The notes under the pieces are model-generated. The model worked only from the letters and a program-made list of their open reading frames with translations. It did not search any database and was not told the origin of the DNA. From NCBI GenBank assembly GCA_964545665.1, contig CAZJGF010000062.1:1-9137 (forward strand): a stretch of DNA of 9,137 bases, written 5' to 3'. The position numbers and the translations under genes were made by a program. The stretch is from CAZJGF01 sp964545665 (GTDB taxonomy: Bacteria > Chloroflexota > Dehalococcoidia > GIF9 > AB-539-J10). Of the stretch, positions 1 to 6,373 are shown in pieces; position 1 is the first letter of the stretch, and each line of letters starts with the position of its first letter.

Positions 1-1061
1 CGGGCCGGCTTGAAACACTGATTGCAGGAGATACACTTTGCTCTGCTGGTATCGCCGGACTGCCATCGGCGAACTAGATGGGGTTCCCGAATCAGTGGAC
101 GGCATAAAGAAACAAAGTCTGCCAGGCCGTCGTCCACTAGTTGTTCAGCAACTGTGTAAGAGCGGATTCCTCCCACAAGCACCAAGGGTACGCTGATACT
201 GTCCTTATACAATTCTGCTGCTTCGCGGTAGTAGACTTCCTTATCTTCAGACACAACCCCAGTCGTTCTGGAAAAGGAATATTCTTTGGGACTAAGGTGG
301 GTGCCACCACTCAACTCTATGGCATCAATGCCCTCTTTTTCCAGCATGGCGGCTACCTGGACCATTTCTGTCCTGGTAAAGCCTCCTTCAAGATAGTCAT
401 CCGAGTTCATTTTGATCAGGACAGCGAGTCTTCCTCCTACCGCGGCCTTCACCTCTCGAAGAACAGCTACAACAATCCGTGCGCGGTTTTCTATACTTCC
501 CCCGTATTCGTCCGTTCTGTGGTTGTAAAATGGGGAAAGAAACTGGCTGAGAAGATACCCGTGGGCAGCGTGAAGTTGTACCCCATCGAAACCAGACTTT
601 TCGGCTCTGACCGCGGCTTTCCTAAAGTCCTCGATGGCCTGCAAAATCTCCTCCTTAGTCATTTCGCGGCATAGGCCAGCTCTGCTTGTCTCCATGGCAG
701 AGGGCCCCAAAGCTTGCTTTCTGGTGAGGGCAACTGAGGCATTACAGCCGGCATGAGCAAGCTGTATGACGATTTTCCCGCCTTCTTTATGCACGGCTTC
801 GGTCATTTGGGCAAGGCCTGGTATGAGTTCATCCCGGTAGACTCCCAGTTGTCTTGGTCCGGCTTGGCCTTGCTGGTTAACATAGGCATGGCTGCTAATA
901 ATTAAGCCCACGCTACCTCTGGCAAGTTCCACCATTAGGTCTGTCAACCGAGGTGTACAGGAACCATCGAGGTTGGCCATTCCTTCAAACGTGGCAGAGC
1001 GGACAAATCTGTTTTCAAAGGTTACGCCGTTAATTGATGTACTTCGGAATAATTCTGACAT
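1..1061 (-). CDS. Old Yellow Enzyme family NADH:flavin oxidoreductase (partial, C-terminus cut by window edge)
   Basis: Reading the minus strand from the ATG at 1061 gives 353 uninterrupted codons that run off the window at position 1. The fold is the FMN-binding TIM barrel of the Old Yellow Enzyme / 2,4-dienoyl-CoA reductase family. Visible marks are an N-terminal NRFVRSAT-type segment (residues 17-24), the flavin-contacting QLAHAG (100-105), the catalytic HAAHGYLLSQFLSP block (164-177) followed by RTDEYGGSIENR (182-193), and the late phosphate-binding VGGIRS. At the visible end are C343, C346 and C349 (CISCNQC), the start of the cysteine motif that holds a [4Fe-4S] cluster in many anaerobic members. 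The family uses NAD(P)H to reduce activated C=C bonds such as enoates, enals and enoyl-CoA. The start is supported by an AAGGAGG ribosome site 4 nt upstream. Whether a second NAD(P)H-binding domain follows cannot be seen. The gene is divergent from the small-protein and GRE genes. The substrate is unknown. Confidence 0.93.
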   Translation of the reverse strand, partial: MSELFRSTSINGVTFENRFVRSATFEGMANLDGSCTPRLTDLMVELARGSVGLIISSHAYVNQQGQAGPRQLGVYRDELIPGLAQMTEAVHKEGGKIVIQLAHAGCNASVALTRKQALGPSAMETSRAGLCREMTKEEILQAIEDFRKAAVRAEKSGFDGVQLHAAHGYLLSQFLSPFYNHRTDEYGGSIENRARIVVAVLREVKAAVGGRLAVLIKMNSDDYLEGGFTRTEMVQVAAMLEKEGIDAIELSGGTHLSPKEYSFSRTTGVVSEDKEVYYREAAELYKDSISVPLVLVGGIRSYTVAEQLVDDGLADFVSLCRPLIREPHLVRRWQSGDTSRAKCISCNQCFKPA

Positions 1062-1073
1062 CGCTCCTCCTTC

Positions 1074-1109
1074 TCTGCCTATTATTGCCCATCTTCTTGC
1101 CCAAAGTCC
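1074..1109 (-). promoter_or_regulatory. Weak candidate promoter for the flavin oxidoreductase gene
   Basis: On the minus strand a TGGACT hexamer and an AATAAT hexamer lie 18 nt apart shortly upstream of the ribosome site. They match the sigma70 consensus at 4/6 and 5/6. The implied leader would be very short. This is the best candidate I could find in the 173-nt divergent gap, but it is not convincing. Confidence 0.2.
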
Positions 1110-1163
1110 ACCGTCTGTTCCATGGCGGCCGCTGATTACTCAGGACGGGGCTGGTCAGGAGGC

Positions 1164-1194
1164 TTGGAGTGGGCTGCGGCCGATGATGTATAAT
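1164..1194 (+). promoter_or_regulatory. Candidate sigma70-type promoter for the small-protein genes
   Basis: A perfect TATAAT -10 box lies at 1189-1194, 40 nt upstream of the ATG at 1235. The best -35 is TTGGAG at 1164-1169, a 3- to 4-base match with a long 19-nt spacer, so the assignment rests mainly on the -10 box. Transcription would start near 1201 and may continue through the small membrane protein into the GRE gene. Confidence 0.45.
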
Positions 1195-1234
1195 CATAAG
1201 TGCTGTAGAGCAATCAGAGAAAGGCAGGAGGGTC

Positions 1235-1498
1235 ATGTCAGAAGAAAAGAAGAGCACAGGTGAGAGCTTCGGGGACATGCTTACTGCGTTTGGGTCTGCT
1301 ATCAGCGAGATATTCGATGATCCCGAGCTGAAGGGAAAGGCCAGGGAATTTGGCGACGCCGCAGCGGAATCAGCGAAGGCGCTGGGCAAACGATTCAAAG
1401 ACCCCGAGGTAAAGGACAAGCTTAAGGAGGCGGGAAAGGCGGCGGAGGAATTTGGCAAGTCCGTGGCTGACTATTTCCAGTCCCACAAGGATGAGTAG
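1235..1498 (+). CDS. Small charged helical protein with two 27-residue repeats (hypothetical)
   Basis: This 87-residue protein belongs to no family I can name. It has no signal peptide, membrane helix or cysteine, and is rich in Lys, Glu, Ala and Asp. It is built of two tandem 27-residue units, residues 28-54 (DDPELKGK...GKRF) and 55-81 (KDPEVKDK...ADYF). Each begins with DPE and has Gly and Phe at matching places. Residues 9-27 look like a degenerate third unit. The pattern suggests amphipathic helices that could bundle or lie on a membrane surface. The start is supported by AGGAGG at 1226-1231, 3 nt before the ATG, and by a TATAAT box 40 nt upstream. Its TAG stop is in frame with the next small gene, 6 nt away. 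An antisense frame in this region is less credible because it has no such support. The function is unknown. Confidence 0.8.
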   Translation: MSEEKKSTGESFGDMLTAFGSAISEIFDDPELKGKAREFGDAAAESAKALGKRFKDPEVKDKLKEAGKAAEEFGKSVADYFQSHKDE

Positions 1499-1504
1499 TC
1501 CACT

Positions 1505-1645
1505 GTGAGCGGCAGCCGCAGGAAAAGGAGGGCAGTGGAGCGGCGGCTTGCCAAAGAAGGCAGGAAGGTTTCCATTTCGCCCTGGGGCATCCTGGTGATT
1601 GTACTGGTGGCCTCGGCTGTCGGCCTGGCTCGGAGCTGCCAATGA
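1505..1645 (+). CDS. Small basic single-pass membrane protein (hypothetical)
   Basis: A GTG start followed by 46 codons gives a short protein with a strongly basic N-terminal part (about 12 Arg/Lys in residues 5-21), then SPWGILVIVLVASAVGLA (26-43) as one membrane helix, ending RSCQ. By the positive-inside rule the N-terminus would face the cytoplasm. It starts 6 nt after the stop of the preceding gene and in the same frame, so it could be made by translational coupling or by read-through of the TAG. The ribosome site is weak (AAGGA about 13 nt upstream). Support comes from the coherent layout (basic head, Trp at the membrane border, hydrophobic helix) and from the close packing with its neighbour. 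The family and function are not recognised. The GTG start is the only plausible one after the stop. Confidence 0.6.
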   Translation: MSGSRRKRRAVERRLAKEGRKVSISPWGILVIVLVASAVGLARSCQ

Positions 1646-1681
1646 GCTGGCTCAGTTCCTTGAAGCCTTGGGAAGAAGTGA

Positions 1682-1697
1682 TGTAACATTACCTACA
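1682..1697 (+). promoter_or_regulatory. Imperfect dyad resembling a Crp/Fnr-type operator
   Basis: TGTAA-N6-CTACA is an inverted repeat with 4 of 5 matching positions per half-site. The spacing is that of Crp/Fnr-family operators (TGTGA-N6-TCACA). It lies 40 nt upstream of the GRE start, a reasonable place for an oxygen- or substrate-responsive regulator. One imperfect copy is weak evidence. Confidence 0.22.
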
Positions 1698-1720
1698 GGA
1701 AGGTTCGTGGTGAATAAGCA

Positions 1721-1727
1721 AAAGGAG
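1721..1727 (+). promoter_or_regulatory. Ribosome binding site that sets the GRE start
   Basis: AAAGGAG touches the ATG at 1728 with no spacer, which is too close for initiation. It lies 9 nt before the ATG at 1737, which is suitable. The GRE start is therefore placed at 1737. Confidence 0.7.
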
Positions 1728-1736
1728 ATGTCAGAT

Positions 1737-4124
1737 ATGAACAATCGGATTGTCAGGCTAAGAGAGCGGATGCTTGGCTGCCGCCCATCAGTGGATATCA
1801 ACAGGGCGCGTCTTATCACTCAGGCCTACCGGGAGGCCGAGGGCGAACCGATGGTCACAGTGCGCGGCAAGGCTATGTACAAGTTGTATACCGAGCTGCC
1901 TATCGCCATAGCTCCCGATGAGCTGATTGTAGGCAGTCCCACGGTGGAGCCTAGAGCGGCGCAGTTGTTTCCGGAGGTTCAGGCTGGCTGGCTCGATGCG
2001 GAGCTTGATAAGGTCAGTGACCGGGAGTGGGATCCCTTGCATCTCTCAGAAGCGGACAAGCGGGAGCTACGCCAGGAGATTATGCCCTTCTGGCGGGGTA
2101 AAACCATTAGTGAATGGTTATACCAGGACTGTCCTGCGGACACGGCGAACCTAATCTATATGGACCCCTCTGTCTGGCCCACCAGCTCTACCGGCATCAT
2201 TGATAATTTCTCCTTGATACAAAAGGGAATTGGCACTGTAGTTATCAACTACAGGAAGGTGCTCACGTTGGGCGTTCGGGGAATTCTGGATGAGATAGGG
2301 GAAGCTATGGAGAAACTGGACCTGACTGACACACAGGATATTCCCCGGCTGCTGTTCTTGAAATCGGCGAGTCTGGCGTTGAATGGCCTAGTGAAGCTGG
2401 CCCAGCGCTACGCTACGCTGGCCAGTAGCCTGGCTGAGACAGAGCCAGATGCGCAGCGCCGAGAGGAGCTGCTCAAGATAAGCCAGGTCTGCTCTTGGGT
2501 ACCCTATAACCCACCCCGCAACTTCTGGGAGGCTGTCCAGTCCTTCTGGTTTACCCACCTGGCGGTGCGGATTGAAGAGAGCGGCCACTCCCTGTCGCCG
2601 GGGCGATTCGACCAGTACATGTTCCCTTATTATAAGATGGAGCCAGAGGAAGGGAGGAAGGAGAAAGCCCTGGAGCTCCTGGAGTGCTTGTTCCTTAAGT
2701 TCTCCGGGCTTATGCTCTTTGTCAGTACCGATACCTCCAAGTTCTATACTGGAGTGCCACAGTGGCAGAACCTGAACCTGGGGGGCAGGACGGCTGATGG
2801 CCAGGATGCCACCAACGACCTATCCTACCTGTGCCTTGACGCCATGATCGACCTCAGAGTGGTCCAGCCCGACATCTCAGTTAGAATCCACGCAGAGACC
2901 CCGGAGCAGTTTCTCCTTCGCGCCTGTGAACTGGCGCGGCTAGGCACTGGCCATCCCAAGTTCTACAACGAGGACCTTGTTGCCTATTCACTGGCCTGCA
3001 AGGGCTTGTCCCTGACGGAGTCCCGAAGCTTTGCCATTATGGGCTGTGTGGAGCCTCGAGTTGAGGAGAAGGAAGGAATAACTCTTACCGGCGGCTTTAT
3101 CAACATGCCCGCTGCCTTAGAACTAGCTTTAAACGATGGGGTGTGGTGCCTCACGGGGAAGAAGGTTGGCCTGTCTACCGGCGACCCGCGGCAGTTTGCC
3201 AGCTTCGATGAGGTGATGGATGCTTTCAAGCAGCAACTGGCGCATCTGGTTCGCCATATGTTCGTGGCCAATGCCCTGGCGCAAAACGCCTACCGTGAGC
3301 TTCTATCCTCACCGTTCCTGTCGGCTATTACCGAGGGCTGTATCGAGACTGGTAGGGACTTGCAGCATGGCGGGGCCAAGTATAACTTTGGGCCGGCCGT
3401 AAATGAGATCGGCATTGCTGATACCGCCGACTCTCTGGCGGTCATCAGAAAGCTCGTCTTTGAGGATAAGCGGGTGACCATGGAGGAGCTCCTTGATGCT
3501 CTGTCCAATAACTTCGAAGGACAGGAGGAGCTGAGGGGCCAGTTCTTGCACCATGTCCCCAAATTCGGCAATGACGAAGACGGGGTCGATGGCATTGGCA
3601 ATGAGGTGGTCCAGTTCTGCAACGAAGAGGTTATGAAGTATAAGAACATCTTCGGTGGGCAGGCCCAGGCGGGGATCATCGCTGTCACCGCTGGCATCCC
3701 GTTTGGAAAAGTGGTGGGCGCCCTGCCCAGCGGGAGAAAGGCTGGTGAGCCTCTGGCGGACAATGTCTCTCCCTACCCCGGCAACGATAAGAAGGGACCG
3801 ACAGCCATCCTGAGGTCGGTAGCCAAACTTGACTTAGCCAGACTGAGGAATGGGACGCTGCTTAACCTGCGTCTCAGCCCTACCGCGGTTAGCACAGCGG
3901 AGGGACTGCGCAAGATGGCTAGCTTTATCCGAGGCTTGTGCGACATCGGCTGCTGGCATATCCAGTTCAACGTGGTGGACACTGCCGTGCTCAGGGATGC
4001 ACAGCAGCATCCAGAGAAATATAGCGATCTCTTAGTACGCGTCGCTGGATACAGCGCCTACTTTACCCAGCTTCATAAGGAGGTCCAGGAGGACATCATC
4101 AGGCGCACGGAGCACTGCGTTTAG
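1737..4124 (+). CDS. Glycyl radical enzyme, GCVEP-type (dehydratase/lyase-like), substrate unknown
   Basis: This is a 795-residue glycyl radical enzyme of the pyruvate formate-lyase superfamily, normal in length. The catalytic loop reads IMGCVEP, with thiyl-forming Cys437 and the general base Glu439 seen in glycerol/diol dehydratases, choline TMA-lyase and hydroxyproline dehydratase. The radical motif RVAGYSAYF carries Gly771, 24 residues from the end. Also visible are the EESGHSLSPGRFDQY block (His284, Ser285) and the late HIQFNVVD and RVAGYS segments. By constant offset from my memory of Clostridium butyricum glycerol dehydratase, His164 corresponds to Thr167 and Asp447 to Thr451. Both contact glycerol there, so a different substrate is likely. 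Pyruvate formate-lyase is excluded because it uses a Cys-Cys pair. There is no N-terminal microcompartment extension and no shell gene nearby. The activase gene follows at once. Translation starts at 1737, chosen by the ribosome site. The enzyme is cytoplasmic and oxygen-sensitive. Confidence 0.95.
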   Translation: MNNRIVRLRERMLGCRPSVDINRARLITQAYREAEGEPMVTVRGKAMYKLYTELPIAIAPDELIVGSPTVEPRAAQLFPEVQAGWLDAELDKVSDREWDPLHLSEADKRELRQEIMPFWRGKTISEWLYQDCPADTANLIYMDPSVWPTSSTGIIDNFSLIQKGIGTVVINYRKVLTLGVRGILDEIGEAMEKLDLTDTQDIPRLLFLKSASLALNGLVKLAQRYATLASSLAETEPDAQRREELLKISQVCSWVPYNPPRNFWEAVQSFWFTHLAVRIEESGHSLSPGRFDQYMFPYYKMEPEEGRKEKALELLECLFLKFSGLMLFVSTDTSKFYTGVPQWQNLNLGGRTADGQDATNDLSYLCLDAMIDLRVVQPDISVRIHAETPEQFLLRACELARLGTGHPKFYNEDLVAYSLACKGLSLTESRSFAIMGCVEPRVEEKEGITLTGGFINMPAALELALNDGVWCLTGKKVGLSTGDPRQFASFDEVMDAFKQQLAHLVRHMFVANALAQNAYRELLSSPFLSAITEGCIETGRDLQHGGAKYNFGPAVNEIGIADTADSLAVIRKLVFEDKRVTMEELLDALSNNFEGQEELRGQFLHHVPKFGNDEDGVDGIGNEVVQFCNEEVMKYKNIFGGQAQAGIIAVTAGIPFGKVVGALPSGRKAGEPLADNVSPYPGNDKKGPTAILRSVAKLDLARLRNGTLLNLRLSPTAVSTAEGLRKMASFIRGLCDIGCWHIQFNVVDTAVLRDAQQHPEKYSDLLVRVAGYSAYFTQLHKEVQEDIIRRTEHCV

Positions 4125-5033
4125 ATGGGGAAGGGCCTGATTTTCGATGTGCAGAGGTTCTCACTGCACGATGGGCCAGGCCTGCGAACTCTTATCTTCT
4201 TTAAGGGTTGTCCGTTAAGTTGCTGGTGGTGCTCCAACCCTGAATCCCATTACCGCCGCCAGGAGATAATGTTCGATGCCCGGCGCTGCAAAGGGTGTGG
4301 TGCCTGTGTTGCAGCCTGTCCCTCGGGAGCGCTCACCAGGGATAGCAAGGGCAAGTTCATCTATCGGCGTGAGTTGTGCCGCCTGTGTGGCGCCTGTGCC
4401 GAGGCTTGTCCTGAACAAGCGCGTCGCCTGGTGGGGAGATGGGTCACCGTGGAGGAGCTTATGGTGGAAATTGAGAGGGATATGCCCTTCTTCAGGAGGT
4501 CGGGCGGGGGCGTGACCTTGGGGGGAGGCGAACCGACTTCCCAGCCAGACTTTGCCCTAGACCTCCTCAAGGCATGTCAGGAACGAGGCATCAATACTGC
4601 TATGGAAACTTCGGGATATGCGCCATGGCGGGTGCTTTCTGAGCTAAGCCAGTACCTGGACTACATCCTCTTCGATATCAAGCACATCGACCCGGTGCAA
4701 CATAAACGCCTGACCGGGGTAAGCAACCTGAGGATATTCAACAATCTAGCGAAGCTATGCCGGGTTCATCCCCACGTTGTTCCTCGTTACCCGCTGATAC
4801 CTGGCTGCAATGATGGTGAAGCAGACATCTTGGCCATGGCTAGGTACATAAGGGCTCAAGGACGGGTTGAAAAGGTGGAAGTCATCCCTTACCATCGTTA
4901 CGGTGAACTCAAATATGAGATGCTGGGCAGGAAATACCGGCTGGCTGGCTTAGCTATACCCAGTTCTGAGATGGTGGCTTGGGCCTGCGAGCTGATACGC
5001 TCTCAAGGACTCGCCTGCGAAGCAGTGCACTGA
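4125..5033 (+). CDS. Glycyl radical enzyme activase (radical SAM, with two extra [4Fe-4S] motifs)
   Basis: This 302-residue enzyme belongs to the PflA-type activase family. It uses a [4Fe-4S] cluster and S-adenosylmethionine to abstract hydrogen from the glycine of its partner, here almost certainly Gly771 of the upstream GRE. Near the N-terminus is FDVQRFSLHDGPGLRT, then the radical-SAM triad C29-x3-C33-x2-C36. An inserted ferredoxin-like domain holds C55/C58/C61/C65 and C85/C88/C91/C95, both CxxCxxCxxxCP. The SAM-binding motif reads GGGEPT at 133-138, where the usual first residue is Ser (SGGEP). The two-cluster insert is typical of activases for non-PFL enzymes. The ATG follows the GRE stop with no gap (TAGATG) and the nearest GGAG is about 12 nt away, so translation is probably coupled to the GRE. 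No second GRE is visible. Confidence 0.95.
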   Translation: MGKGLIFDVQRFSLHDGPGLRTLIFFKGCPLSCWWCSNPESHYRRQEIMFDARRCKGCGACVAACPSGALTRDSKGKFIYRRELCRLCGACAEACPEQARRLVGRWVTVEELMVEIERDMPFFRRSGGGVTLGGGEPTSQPDFALDLLKACQERGINTAMETSGYAPWRVLSELSQYLDYILFDIKHIDPVQHKRLTGVSNLRIFNNLAKLCRVHPHVVPRYPLIPGCNDGEADILAMARYIRAQGRVEKVEVIPYHRYGELKYEMLGRKYRLAGLAIPSSEMVAWACELIRSQGLACEAVH

Positions 5034-5034
5034 G

Positions 5035-5069
5035 TATCCTCTCTTTGACAAAAAGCGAGGGGGAGGATA
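5035..5069 (+). other. Hairpin between activase and DUF362 gene
   Basis: TATCCTC and GAGGATA form a perfect 7-bp stem. It can be extended inward to about 12 pairs including G-U wobbles, leaving an 11-nt loop, starting 2 nt after the activase stop. No run of T follows on either strand, so it is not a standard intrinsic terminator. It could protect the 3' end of the GRE-activase message or weaken read-through. It overlaps the promoter given next. Confidence 0.45.
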
Positions 5070-5073
5070 GACT
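5045..5073 (+). promoter_or_regulatory. Candidate sigma70-type promoter for the DUF362 gene
   Basis: A perfect TTGACA -35 box at 5045-5050 is followed after exactly 17 nt by TAGACT at 5068-5073, a 4/6 match to TATAAT. Transcription would begin near 5080, giving a leader of about 58 nt. This would let the DUF362 gene be transcribed apart from the GRE and activase genes. The -10 box is mediocre. Confidence 0.4.
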
Positions 5074-5137
5074 TCATGATTGACTATTGCGTTTTACTTT
5101 GCGTCTGAGATAGAGCGGACCTAGAAAGGTGAAAATT

Positions 5138-6373
5138 ATGGCACAGAGAGTGGCAATCACTAAGGTAGAGAAGGGCAATATTGAAGCCGCTGTCCGTGAG
5201 GCAATTGCCTCGGCTGGCGGCCTGGAGGAGCTTATCAACAGTAACTCCAGGGTCTTGATCAAACCCAATCAGTGCAAGCCTGCACCTTCGGGCAGTGGCG
5301 TTTTGACGGATGTCCGGGTTACCGAAGCTGTGGCCAAGATAGTCTTGGAGCTAGGGCCCAGGTCTGTGATAATCGGAGACGGTGCCATTGCTGGATATGA
5401 TTTTAGCGGCTACAGCACCGAGGAAGTATTTGAGGCATCAGGGATGTCGGAAGTCGCCGGCAAATTGGGGATAGAGCTTCGTAATTTGAATAGGGACAGC
5501 TTTGACGAAGTCACCATCCACAGGCCCCTTGTGATGGACAAGGTAAGGATAGCGAGAACGGCCTTGGAGAGTGATGTTATCATCAGTATCCCCGTTCTGA
5601 AGAGCCATATTAGGACCCACGCTACCCTTAGTCTTAAGAATATGAAGGGGGTTATGCCCGGGGCCGAGAAACGTAAGAGTCATCGGCTGGGGCTGGATAT
5701 GGCCATCGTGGACCTTAACTCAGTGGTGCGTCCCAGCTACGCGGTGATTGACGCCACGGTAGGGATGGAAGGGCTGTGGCAATACCCACAGGATAGCCGA
5801 AAGATGGGCCTTATAGTAGCCGGGCGTGATGCACTCGCTGTGGATATTGTTGGTGCCTCCCTGATGGGCATCGATCCCAAACAAATCATGCACTTGCAGT
5901 ATCTGGCTAAACAGGAGGGGACTGTAGTGGACCTGGGGCAGATTGAAATAGTGGGCGAACCTTTAGACAAACATAGACAGCAATTCAAGACAGGGTTTCA
6001 GGTCTTCGAGGCCAGATATCCTGAAGTCCATATCATTCAGGGTGAGTCTGCCTGTAGCGGGTGCACCAGTGAACTGGTGAGCGCCATCAATTATATGAAG
6101 CAAGCGGGCTATGGCCGGGAGATGGAAGGTCTAACTGTCGTTATCGGGAACCCCGCTGAGCTAGAACCAGCCAAGAAGACAGCTATGTTAGGCAAATGTG
6201 CTAAGAACTGGGCGAAGCTTGGCCGCTACGTGAAGGGCTGTCCGCCGAAGGAAGATGCTATCATACGAGCGCTCTGTGATGTGTGCGTCGCTGACCCCGA
6301 GCGGGTGATGGCTACGCGGGACGAAGCGCGCCGTAAACTTTGGGAATCGGCCGGACCGCTCTTAGAGCGATAG
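5138..6373 (+). CDS. DUF362 family protein with cysteine-rich C-terminal domain (putative Fe-S protein)
   Basis: The 411-residue product begins with the DUF362 fold (about residues 1-250): AITKV, LIKPNQCK, IIGDGAIAGYD, the SIPVLKSHIRTHATLSLKNMKG block, and later AGRDALAVDIVGASLMG. DUF362 proteins are poorly understood and some carry Fe-S clusters. The C-terminal third contains C306-x2-C309 (ESACSGCT), C354 (GKCAKN), C368 (VKGCPP) and C380-x2-C383. The first four resemble, in order and local wording, the proximal-cluster ligands of [NiFe]-hydrogenase small subunits and NuoB, though the spacing is shorter. A [4Fe-4S] protein is inferred. The ATG at 5138 is preferred over the GTG at 5129 because AAAGGTGA (5125-5132) overlaps the GTG and lies about 5 nt before the ATG. 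There is no signal peptide or membrane helix. The gene sits 104 nt after the activase, which may mean a redox role for the GRE system, but its own promoter allows independence. Confidence 0.85.
   Translation: MAQRVAITKVEKGNIEAAVREAIASAGGLEELINSNSRVLIKPNQCKPAPSGSGVLTDVRVTEAVAKIVLELGPRSVIIGDGAIAGYDFSGYSTEEVFEASGMSEVAGKLGIELRNLNRDSFDEVTIHRPLVMDKVRIARTALESDVIISIPVLKSHIRTHATLSLKNMKGVMPGAEKRKSHRLGLDMAIVDLNSVVRPSYAVIDATVGMEGLWQYPQDSRKMGLIVAGRDALAVDIVGASLMGIDPKQIMHLQYLAKQEGTVVDLGQIEIVGEPLDKHRQQFKTGFQVFEARYPEVHIIQGESACSGCTSELVSAINYMKQAGYGREMEGLTVVIGNPAELEPAKKTAMLGKCAKNWAKLGRYVKGCPPKEDAIIRALCDVCVADPERVMATRDEARRKLWESAGPLLER

Larger units (their letters stand above)
1646..1736 (+). other. Spacer ahead of the GRE gene
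   Basis: These 91 nt lie between the small membrane protein and the GRE. They contain the dyad at 1682-1697 and the GRE ribosome site. I see no good sigma70 promoter and no terminator, so the GRE may be co-transcribed with the small genes. The longer open frame reaching back to an ATG at 1599 overlaps the membrane-protein gene and has no ribosome site. It also adds sequence unlike any GRE N-terminus. Confidence 0.5.

Noticed and set aside
141..674. Plus-strand open frame of 177 codons
   Set aside because: It lies antisense to the flavin oxidoreductase gene, whose minus-strand reading carries all family motifs without a break. The plus-strand translation shows no recognisable domain.
1030..1458. 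Minus-strand open frame of 142 codons across the small-gene region
   Set aside because: It is antisense to the repeat protein and overlaps the start of the flavin oxidoreductase. Its Ser/Pro/Leu-rich composition is typical of a shadow of a Glu/Lys/Ala-rich gene.
1496..1498. Amber codon read as pyrrolysine
   Set aside because: There is no pyl gene or methylamine methyltransferase in the window, and the downstream GTG can start its own small gene. Plain termination is simpler.
1599..1736. N-terminal extension of the GRE back to an ATG at 1599
   Set aside because: It overlaps the small membrane-protein gene and lacks a ribosome site. A good AAGGAG sits before the ATG at 1737, where normal GRE sequence begins.
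1737..4124. Naming the GRE as pyruvate formate-lyase, glycerol dehydratase, choline TMA-lyase or alkylsuccinate synthase
   Set aside because: A single active-site Cys with Glu excludes PFL. Changes at the Thr167 and Thr451 positions argue against glycerol dehydratase. There is no microcompartment context for choline lyase, and the small extra subunits of benzylsuccinate-type enzymes are absent. No specific name is justified.
6357..6369. Palindrome at the DUF362 stop as intrinsic terminator
   Set aside because: The stem is only 5-6 bp and no T tract follows, so it is mentioned only as a palindrome.
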